Source: Streptococcus pseudopneumoniae ATCC BAA-960 = CCUG 49455
GTDB lineage: Bacteria; Bacillota; Bacilli; Lactobacillales; Streptococcaceae
Direction of reading: 5' to 3'
Length of the DNA: 32,560 bases
Assembly: GCF_002087075.1 (NCBI RefSeq)
Contig: NZ_MWSM01000040.1
Location: 1-32,560 of the forward strand
Shown here: positions 25,681-32,560 of the stretch, piece by piece
Position numbering within the stretch: position 1 is the first letter of the stretch
How the letters are laid out: each line of letters starts with the position of its first letter
Program-made: the position numbers and the translations under genes
The notes under the pieces: generated by a model
Database searches by the model: none
What the model saw: the letters and a program-made list of their open reading frames with translations, nothing else
Told to the model about the DNA's origin: nothing

Positions 25681-26490
25681 ATGATTAAACTACTAGCCTT
25701 GGATATGGACGGAACCCTCCTCGATGAAGCCAAGGAAATTCCACAAGCTCACATTACTGCTATTCACCAAGCTATTGAAAAAGGTGTCAAATTGGTTCTT
25801 TGTACGGGTCGCCCGCTTTTCGGTGTCCTCCCCTACTACAAAAAACTGGGGCTTGGCCTCCAGAATGAGTATGTGATTGTTAACAATGGTTGCTCAACTC
25901 ACCAGACAAGTGACTGGGGACTAGTTGACTGGCAAGAACTTAGTCCAGCAGACATCGAATACCTCTATGATCTAGCTGAAAAAAGTGATGTTCAGTTGAC
26001 TCTTTTTGATGAGAAACATTATTTCGTCCTCGGTGGCAAGCCTAATCAAGTCATCCAGAATGATGCCGACCTAGTCTTTTCAGACTTGACTGAAATTTCC
26101 CTTGAGGAAGCGACTAGTGGTAAATATCGTATGTTCCAAGGCATGTTTTTGGGCAACGAAGAACAAACAGACGATTTTGAGCAGCGTTTTGCTGAGGAAC
26201 TCTGCCAACGATTCAGTGGAGTTCGTTCGCAGCCTGTCATTTATGAAGCTATGCCACTTGGAACGACCAAGGCTACCGCTCTTTCACGATTAGCAGAGAT
26301 TTTGAAGATTGATTCCTCAGAGATTATGGCCATGGGCGATGCTAATAACGATATCGAAATGCTCCAGTTTGCAGGGATGGGCATTGCAATGGGAAATGCA
26401 AGCGATTATGTCAAATCTCTTGCGGATGCCGTTACAGCAAGCAACGAAGAAGACGGTGTTGCGCGTACCATTGAGAAATATATTCTATAA
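25681..26490 (+). CDS. HAD-superfamily sugar-phosphate phosphatase (Cof type IIB)
   Basis: The 269-residue protein is a Cof-type HAD hydrolase. Motif I is LLALDMDGTLLDEA (about 4-17, nucleophile Asp), motif II VLCTGRP (about 39-45), motif III Lys near TTKATALSRL (about 194), and motif IV MAMGDANNDIEMLQFAGMGIAMGNA (shown in part, about 217-241). The C2B cap lies between II and III. Family members dephosphorylate sugar phosphates and flavin or PLP-type substrates; the substrate here is unknown. AAGGAAG precedes the ATG. It is divergent from the peptide cassette, and the ruined choline-binding gene follows right after its stop. Confidence 0.93.
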   Translation: MIKLLALDMDGTLLDEAKEIPQAHITAIHQAIEKGVKLVLCTGRPLFGVLPYYKKLGLGLQNEYVIVNNGCSTHQTSDWGLVDWQELSPADIEYLYDLAEKSDVQLTLFDEKHYFVLGGKPNQVIQNDADLVFSDLTEISLEEATSGKYRMFQGMFLGNEEQTDDFEQRFAEELCQRFSGVRSQPVIYEAMPLGTTKATALSRLAEILKIDSSEIMAMGDANNDIEMLQFAGMGIAMGNASDYVKSLADAVTASNEEDGVARTIEKYIL

Positions 26491-27224
26491 ATCTCGTAGC
26501 GGAGCAAATGTCTCTGATCAAACTGGACACTACGAATCCTTAATCAATCCAGAATTGACCTATATGGGTTTGGCAGCCTTTGAAAACCCTGTTACTCAAA
26601 ATGGATGGATTACCGTTGCACAAAGTTTCGGAACATCATCTGGTGGCTCTGAAGAATTAGCTGGTGGTTATGGAAAAGCCATTCAATACATAGAAGCCTA
26701 CTCTTCTCAGATTCAAACATTTGCGACTAAGGCGAATCTTTTTGACAAAAATTTGAAGGCTATCGGAACTCATAAAATCAAAAATGAAAATAAGAGTACA
26801 ACGAATAATTCCTACAATTTCTTTAACCAAATGCAAGAAGTAGGTAAAAGTATGGGTTTTTGGCGACAAGCTGGCTCGCGTTGGTAGTTTATGCAACTTG
26901 ATGGGATCTTACCCTTACAATCAGTGGGCAAAATTAGATAATATCTGGTATCGCTTCGATAGTTCAGTCTGGATGCAAGCAGGTTGGTTGAAAGACGGTG
27001 AGACTTGGTACTATCTCGACGGTTCAGGTGCTATGAAAACAGGCTGGATGAAGGTATCTGGCAAATGGTACTATGCTTATAGCTCTGGTGCTCTAGCAAT
27101 CAATACGACTACACCAGACGGTTACCGTGTTAATTACAATGGGGAATGGGTAGGATGGTTTAACTACAACAAAAATACTCTATACTATCTCACAGTGAGT
27201 AGTCTTCACTTTCAAATAGTATAG
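26491..27224 (+). pseudogene. CAP-domain choline-binding surface protein, 5'-truncated and frameshifted
   Basis: Directly after the HAD stop an open frame encodes SRSGANVSDQTGHYESLINPELTYMGLAAF, which looks like the HY..xxNPxxxxxGxG core of a CAP/SCP (cysteine-rich secretory-like) domain, without its N-terminus, signal peptide or start codon. It runs to SMGFWRQAGSRW, where TAG replaces the expected tyrosine codon of a choline-binding repeat (26885-26887). A second break, an extra base near 26907, shifts frame before YPYNQWAKLDNIWYRFD. Then repeats GWLKDGETWYYLDGSGAMKT and GWMKVSGKWYYAYSSGALAI follow, ending TTPDGYRVNYNGEWVG, the common choline-binding C-terminus. No intact protein can be made. 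Choline-binding identity is firm; the CAP call is moderate. Confidence 0.8.
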
Positions 27225-27249
27225 AGATTTTTATTTACCTAGTATAGCT

Positions 27250-27820
27250 CTTATCTTAGGTGTTTATAACAAACTGAAACAAGAGTGGGACAAAAGAGCC
27301 TCGTAAAAGGTATTGCAACTTGGTAATACCTTTTTGAGGTGCTTTTTGATATGAGCACATGTCTTCTCAATAGGATTGTACTCAGGTGAGTAGGGAGTAA
27401 GAGGTAAAAGTTTATGCCCAAACTCTTCACACAAGAGTTCTATCCTAGCTATTCTATTGGAATCTTGCATTATCCATAATAATAACCGATGGTGTGGTTA
27501 ATGTTGGTAAGAGAAACTTCTGAAACCATGCTTCAAAAAAGTCGCTCGTCATCGTCTCTTCGTAAGTCATTGGAGCGATTAACTCACCATTTGTTAGCCC
27601 TGCAACCAAAGAAATCCTCTGATATCTTCTTCCAGATACTTTACCTCTTATTATCTGACCTTTTAATGAGCGACCATACTCTCGATAAAAATAAGTATCG
27701 AATCCTGTTTTATCAATATAAACAGGTACTAGATGCTTTAAACTATTAAAATTCTTAAGAAATAAAGCTACTTTTTCTGGGTCTTGTTCATAGATAGTAT
27801 AGTACTTTATGGTTACCGAA
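27250..27820 (-). mobile_element. IS630-Spn1-like remnant (OrfB half)
   Basis: Minus-strand sequence encodes most of the catalytic part of an IS630 transposase but no OrfA part follows upstream; the surrounding sequence is unrelated. It lies between the ruined choline-binding gene and gdhA. Confidence 0.8.
27264..27818 (-). pseudogene. IS630-family transposase OrfB, frameshifted
   Basis: From about 27818 the frame reads KYYTIYEQDPEKVALFLKNF, HLVPVYIDKTGFDTYFYREY, then GLTNGELIAPMTYEETMTSD and PTLTTPSVIIMDNARF, where an extra A (near 27464) leads to a stop. In the next frame the protein continues RIARIELLCEEFGHKLLPLT, PYSPEYNPIEKTCAHIKKHL and ends CNTFYEALLSHSCFSLL. The DDE residues YID, MDNA and NPIE are all present, though the usual YIDE(T/S)GF has Lys for Glu. 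OrfB is broken and has no OrfA partner here. Confidence 0.87.
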
Positions 27821-27835
27821 CAAGTCTAATGAAAA

Positions 27836-28170
27836 AATTCTGATGATAGTTCTAAATCACAGTAACCGCTTGGGTTCCATGATCCAACTCCAGCAAGACA
27901 TCTATACTTGTATAGAAAATCCTGCCCTGAATAAGGAGATGTAAATATTGCTTTCCTCCAAAATGATCATAGTTTTACTGGCAAATCTAACATATCACGG
28001 ATAAATTAACAAGTGATTTCTGAATTGCTAAACATTTTCTTTTCTTATAGCATATTTTTAGATTTTCTCTTTGAGAAAGATATTTACAAGAAAAAAGTTT
28101 GATTTTTATCAGTTCAAGAAAAGCTGAAACCAAAAAACAAATTGAAAGAATTTTTAGAAAATTTCTGTTT
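27836..28170. other. Gene-free stretch before gdhA
   Basis: About 340 bases without a supportable gene. The minus frame at 27836-27980 is open for some 45 codons (containing YKYRCLAGVGSWNPSGYC) but lacks a start codon with a ribosome-binding site; it may be the tail of a lost gene. The rest is AT-rich leader and upstream DNA of gdhA. Confidence 0.5.
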
Positions 28171-28175
28171 TTTTC

Positions 28176-28204
28176 TTTACAGTGAAAAAAAATTCTGCTA
28201 TAAT
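28176..28204 (+). promoter_or_regulatory. Promoter of gdhA
   Basis: TTTACA (28176-28181) and TATAAT (28199-28204) are 17 bases apart, with TGC before the -10, so all vegetative promoter elements are good. The ATG is 40 bases downstream with AAGGAG. Confidence 0.85.
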
Positions 28205-28231
28205 GACTCATGTAATAAAATATGACAATAA

Positions 28232-29590
<1,359 letters not shown>

Positions 29591-29603
29591 GATTCATTTG
29601 CTT

Positions 29604-29634
29604 AATCCTCAATCGCTTCGATTGGGGATTTTTA
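29604..29634 (+). terminator. Intrinsic terminator of gdhA
   Basis: ATCCTCAATCG pairs with CGATTGGGGAT around a three-base loop, followed by TTTT. One of the strongest hairpins in the window. Confidence 0.88.
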
Positions 29635-29667
29635 TCTTGAGTTAAACGGTTGGGAAATTCTAATTTA

Positions 29668-29773
29668 ATTAAATTAAATGAAATAAAAACCGAACAAATT
29701 GATTGCGGAATTCAAACCAATTTCTAACAATGTTTTATAAAACTCAGTGGACTATTCTAAATTCAATCTATTT
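29668..29773 (+). repeat. Diverged RUP element
   Basis: AAATGAAATAAAAACCGAAC at the start, the CAATTTCTAACAATGTTTTA core, and ACTATTCTAAATTCAATCTA at the end follow the RUP plan, with several substitutions. It directly touches the BOX that follows. Confidence 0.75.
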
Positions 29774-29924
29774 TATACTTTTCGAAAATCTCTTCAAACC
29801 ACGTCAGCGTCGCCTTACCGTAGATATGTTACTGACTTCGTCAGTTCTATCTGCAACCTCAAAACAGTGTTTTGAGCAGCCTGCGGCTAGTTTCCTAGTT
29901 TGCTCTTTGATTTTCATTGAGTAT
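29774..29924 (+). repeat. BOX element (boxA-boxB-boxC)
   Basis: boxA TATACTTTTCGAAAATCTCT, boxB with the TTACTGACTTCGTCAGT stem and AAAACAGTGTTTTG, and boxC ending TTTGATTTTCATTGAGTAT, all complete. It lies between convergent gdhA and rplL. Confidence 0.93.
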
Positions 29925-29947
29925 TACTTACTCGCCAACTTCTTAAA

Positions 29948-29978
29948 CAAAAAGAAAAACCACTACTCCTAAGAATAG
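29948..29978 (-). terminator. Intrinsic terminator of rplJ-rplL
   Basis: Minus strand CTATTC-TTAG-GAGTAG hairpin followed by TTTTTCTTTTT, about 40 bases after the rplL stop. A second small hairpin (CTACATTAGTAG, near 30002) lies nearer the stop but has no U-tract. Confidence 0.75.
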
Positions 29979-30019
29979 CGATTTAATCATGTTTTTAAGC
30001 TACTAATGTAGTCGCTCTA

Positions 30020-30388
30020 TTATTTAAGAGTAACTGAAGCTCCAGCTTCTTCCAATTTAGCTTTGATTTCTTCAGCTTCTGCAGTTGCAACGCCTTCTTT
30101 AACAAGTGCTGGTGCACCGTCAACAAGTTCTTTAGCTTCTTTAAGACCAAGACCTGTGATTTCACGTACAACTTTGATAACGCCAACTTTTTTGTCGCCT
30201 GCAGATGTCAATTCAACGTCGAATGAATCTTTAGCAGCACCAGCGTCAGCAGCACCAGCTGCAGCAACAGCTACAGGAGCAGCTGCAGTTACACCAAATT
30301 CTTCTTCGATAGCTTTTACAAGGTCGTTCAATTCAAGGATTGAAGCTTCTTTAATTTCAGCAATAATGTTTTCAATGTTCAATGCCAT
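30020..30388 (-). CDS. rplL: Ribosomal protein bL12 (L7/L12)
   Basis: The 122-residue stalk protein recruits translation factors. The N-terminal dimer part is [20 protein letters not shown]. The Ala/Gly hinge lies at about 37-50. The C-terminal domain contains [32 protein letters not shown] and [11 protein letters not shown]. The ATG at 30388 is chosen as GGAGG is eight bases upstream and it gives the invariant 122-residue length; an upstream ATG at 30403 would add five residues. Follows rplJ. Confidence 0.98.
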   Translation of the reverse strand: MALNIENIIAEIKEASILELNDLVKAIEEEFGVTAAAPVAVAAAGAADAGAAKDSFDVELTSAGDKKVGVIKVVREITGLGLKEAKELVDGAPALVKEGVATAEAEEIKAKLEEAGASVTLK

Positions 30389-30460
30389 TGTTATTTCCTC
30401 CAAATATGTTTTAAATTTATAATAGATTTTCGTAGCTAGGCTACGCTACGTAGCTTAAGA

Positions 30461-30961
30461 TTAAGCTGCGTCTTCTTTGCTTTCTGCAACCGCTTTGACT
30501 GCAAGAGCAACGTTGCGCACTGGCGCTTGAAGTACAGAAAGGAGCATAGAAAGAAGTCCTTCGCGGTTTGGAAGAGTTGCAAGTGCAAGAATCTCTTCTT
30601 TAGATGCGACAGCGCCTTCGATTGCACCACCTTTGATTTCAAGTGCTTCAGCGTTTTTAGAAAAGTCGTTCAAGATTTTCGCTGGTGCAATAACATCTTC
30701 GTTAGAAAATGCTACTGCAGATGGTCCAACGAATACTGATGCAAGATCTTCAAGACCAGCTTTTTCAGCTGCACGACGCAAGATTGAGTTTTTAATGACT
30801 TTATACTCAACTTCGCTTCCACGAAGCTCACGACGAAGAACTGTATCTTGCTCAACTGTCAAACCACGAGCGTCTACAACGACGATAGATGCAGCAGCTT
30901 TCATTTTTTCAGCTACTACGTCAACTAGTTCCGCTTTTTTAGCAATAATTGCTTCACTCAT
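30461..30961 (-). CDS. rplJ: Ribosomal protein uL10
   Basis: The 166-residue protein forms the base of the ribosomal stalk and binds L7/L12 dimers. [20 protein letters not shown] begins it; [20 protein letters not shown] (about 28-47), [20 protein letters not shown] (about 59-78) and [20 protein letters not shown] (about 79-98) are conserved, and the Ala-rich C-terminus binds L12. The ATG at 30961 has GGAGG upstream at 11 bases; the frame continues upstream in the leader but that has no start with a ribosome-binding site. Autoregulated via the leader described below. Confidence 0.98.
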
Positions 30962-31139
30962 TAGTGTGTTCACCTCCGTAATTATTTTGCTTGGGGAATT
31001 TTTCCAAAAGAAAAACGCGCCCAAACCTAGACACGAAAGTACAATACGCTTCTTTTTACATGATACGTTTTGTCCTCGGTAGGATATTTATGAGTCGAGC
31101 TCCCCTACTGTCTTAGGCAGTTTTTTCAAACCGTATATA
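30962..31139 (-). promoter_or_regulatory. L10 leader (ribosomal protein autoregulatory RNA) of rplJ-rplL
   Basis: The leader has AAGACAGTAGGGGAGCTCGA followed by ATATCCTACCGAGGACAAAA, where ACAGTAGG and CCTACC pair. This agrees with the conserved Firmicute L10 leader that binds the L10(L12)4 complex to stop expression when stalk protein is in excess. It starts just after the promoter and ends at GGAGG before rplJ. The detailed fold was not computed. Confidence 0.8.
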
Positions 31140-31168
31140 AGTATAGCATAGTCAAAAAAAGAATGCAA
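31140..31168 (-). promoter_or_regulatory. Promoter of rplJ-rplL
   Basis: Minus strand TTGCAT (31163-31168) and TATACT (31140-31145) with 17 bases between and TGC before the -10. A near-consensus vegetative promoter for a highly expressed unit. Confidence 0.88.
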
Positions 31169-31210
31169 GATTTTTACAAACTTTTTTTAAAATTTTTCGT
31201 GATTTTTCTT

Positions 31211-32470
31211 CTAAAGTTCTACTGTCAGAACTTGACCTTGCTTAACAACCTGTTCTCCAGCAATATAGACATCATCAACATCACTGGATTTGACAGCATA
31301 AACTAGGTGAGAGAGCATATTTTCTTGAGGTTGGAGATGGATTTTGCCTTGTGGTTGAATAACGAGAAAATCTGCCTGCTTGCCGACTTCTAGACTTCCT
31401 ATCTGATTTTCCATTCCTAGAACCTTAGCCCCTTCGATTGTCAGTGCCTTGAGAGCTGTTTCGATAGGAAATTGGCTGGCATCTCCACTTTTCATCTTCT
31501 GAAGAAGGGCTGCAGTCCGTCCCTCCTCAAACATATCAAGATTGTTATTGGAAGCGACCGAGTCAGTCGCAATTCCGACTGCTACTCCTGCTTTTTGGAG
31601 CTGGATAATTGGAGCAATTCCTGATGCCAGTTTGAGATTACTGATAGGATTGTGAGCAATAGCCACTTGAGAAGTTGCCAAGCGTTCAATTTCTCGCTCG
31701 TTTAATTCGACCCCATGAGCAAAGACAGACGGATGATCTAAGTAACCCAGTTCTTCTAGAAAGGCGAGGGGGCGTTTGCCGTATCGTTTCAGGATAATGC
31801 CTGATTCTTCCTTGGTCTCCGCCACATGGATATGGATTGGAATAGCAAGCTCTTTTGCCATTTCCAAACTCGCTTCCAGCAAGTCTCTACTGCAGCTATA
31901 GGGAGAATGAGGTGCTACCATAACCTTGAAATTTGGATTTTTATATTTTAAGATTTCGTCTATGATGGATCGAGTTCTGCTTATAGTCTCAGCAGTTGTT
32001 TCTGTCTCTGAAGAAAAAAGAGTCGGAGAAAAATAACAACGCATCTTGGAATCTTTCACTGCCTGATAAATCTGCTCAATATTCACACCATTGGGATTAT
32101 ACATATCATTAAAGGTTGTTGTTCCTGACTGGAGTATCTCTGTCAGAGCTTCTTTGACCGCCTTAGTAGTCATGTCGGGAGTAAACTCAGCTTCTGCTGG
32201 CCAGATATAGTCATTGAGCCATTCATGGAGATTGCTATCATCCCGAATTCCTCTCAAACCTGTCATAGCAGAATGGGTGTGGCAATTGACCAACCCAGGC
32301 ATAATCCAAGCTCCCTGATAGTCTATAATCTGCTCAGCTTGCTCTAAAAACGCTGGCTTATCTTGACCGACATAGACGATTTGAGAATCCTTGACTGCTA
32401 AGATTCCATCAAGATAAACATGGAAATCTTGATCACAAGTCACGATATTTACATTCTGAAAGACTTTCAT
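31211..32470 (-). CDS. Amidohydrolase, Atz/Trz or MTA/SAH-deaminase type
   Basis: The 419-residue metal-dependent hydrolase belongs to the amidohydrolase superfamily. MPGLVNCHTHSAMTGLRGIR (about 57-76) carries the HxH metal pair. IHIHVAETKEESG (about 212-224) has the third histidine, SVFAHGVELNEREIE (about 250-264) the fourth, and ATDSVASNNNLDMFEEGRT (about 303-321) the aspartate. The closing LEVGKQADFLVI is the beta-sandwich segment. The best general guess is 5'-methylthioadenosine/S-adenosylhomocysteine deaminase, but chlorohydrolase or guanine-deaminase-like roles cannot be excluded. GGAG lies six bases before the ATG. It lies next to rplJ, an order I recall from pneumococci. Confidence 0.9.
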   Translation of the reverse strand: MKVFQNVNIVTCDQDFHVYLDGILAVKDSQIVYVGQDKPAFLEQAEQIIDYQGAWIMPGLVNCHTHSAMTGLRGIRDDSNLHEWLNDYIWPAEAEFTPDMTTKAVKEALTEILQSGTTTFNDMYNPNGVNIEQIYQAVKDSKMRCYFSPTLFSSETETTAETISRTRSIIDEILKYKNPNFKVMVAPHSPYSCSRDLLEASLEMAKELAIPIHIHVAETKEESGIILKRYGKRPLAFLEELGYLDHPSVFAHGVELNEREIERLATSQVAIAHNPISNLKLASGIAPIIQLQKAGVAVGIATDSVASNNNLDMFEEGRTAALLQKMKSGDASQFPIETALKALTIEGAKVLGMENQIGSLEVGKQADFLVIQPQGKIHLQPQENMLSHLVYAVKSSDVDDVYIAGEQVVKQGQVLTVEL

Positions 32471-32496
32471 TATAGGCTCCTTTTCTAAAAGACAAG

Positions 32497-32560
32497 TTAT
32501 ACTCTCTTCAAACTACTTCAGATTCACTTTGCCGTAGGTGTGGTTACTGACTTCGTCAGT
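32497..32560 (+). repeat. BOX element, first part (runs off window)
   Basis: TATACTCTCTTCAAACTACT is a boxA lacking the TTCGAAAAT stretch, followed by GCCGTAGGTGTGGTTACTGA and the boxB start ACTGACTTCGTCAGT at the window edge. Confidence 0.88.

Noticed and set aside
26309..26490. Start of the frame leading into the CAP remnant
   Set aside because: This part overlaps the HAD gene in another frame; only the sequence after the HAD stop encodes CAP-like protein.
30063..31082. Plus-strand frames opposite rplL and rplJ
   Set aside because: Ser/Ala-rich antisense shadows of well-known ribosomal protein genes.

Overview
The window reads as chromosome of a mitis-group Streptococcus, either S. pneumoniae or a very close relative such as S. 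pseudopneumoniae or S. mitis. The evidence is low-GC Firmicute codon use, BOX and RUP repeats, IS1381- and IS630-type insertion sequences, a choline-binding phosphorylcholine esterase (Pce/CbpE), and a ComX cin-box before comEA. Gene identities come from recognising the proteins by eye; no database search was possible.

Layout. 1-4660 is a scarred accessory stretch. It holds an IS630 end, a cysteine-desulfurase-like gene cut by that IS, a probable group II intron remnant placed directly after the nox terminator, intact nox, a broken apbE, and a degenerate IS1381 that ends apbE and itself carries a RUP. From 4677 to 24225 almost everything is a compact minus-strand housekeeping block: comEC-comEA (DNA uptake), a GNAT acetyltransferase, phoH, yozE-cvfB, frr-pyrH, trmFO, rsmI-yabA-holB-tmk, proC-proA-proB, then pce-rluD-lspA and a LysR regulator. 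RUP and BOX repeats lie between transcription units.

24430-28180 is a second accessory patch. It holds a two-gene cassette (a double-glycine-leader peptide and a CPBP-family membrane protease, resembling a bacteriocin or pheromone with its immunity protein), a HAD phosphatase, a ruined CAP/choline-binding surface protein, and an IS630 orfB remnant. 28244 to the end is again core: gdhA, rplJ-rplL with an L10-type leader, and an Atz/Trz-type amidohydrolase, separated by RUP and BOX.

How the genes work together: comEA/comEC form part of the transformation machine; proB-proA-proC make proline from glutamate; tmk-holB-yabA-rsmI link dTMP kinase, clamp loading and replication-initiation control; pyrH-frr and rplJ-rplL serve pyrimidine supply and translation.

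The least explained items are the double-glycine peptide cassette with its palindromic upstream region, and a 49-bp tandem-repeat array in the trmFO leader, bounded by an inverted repeat and containing hairpins.
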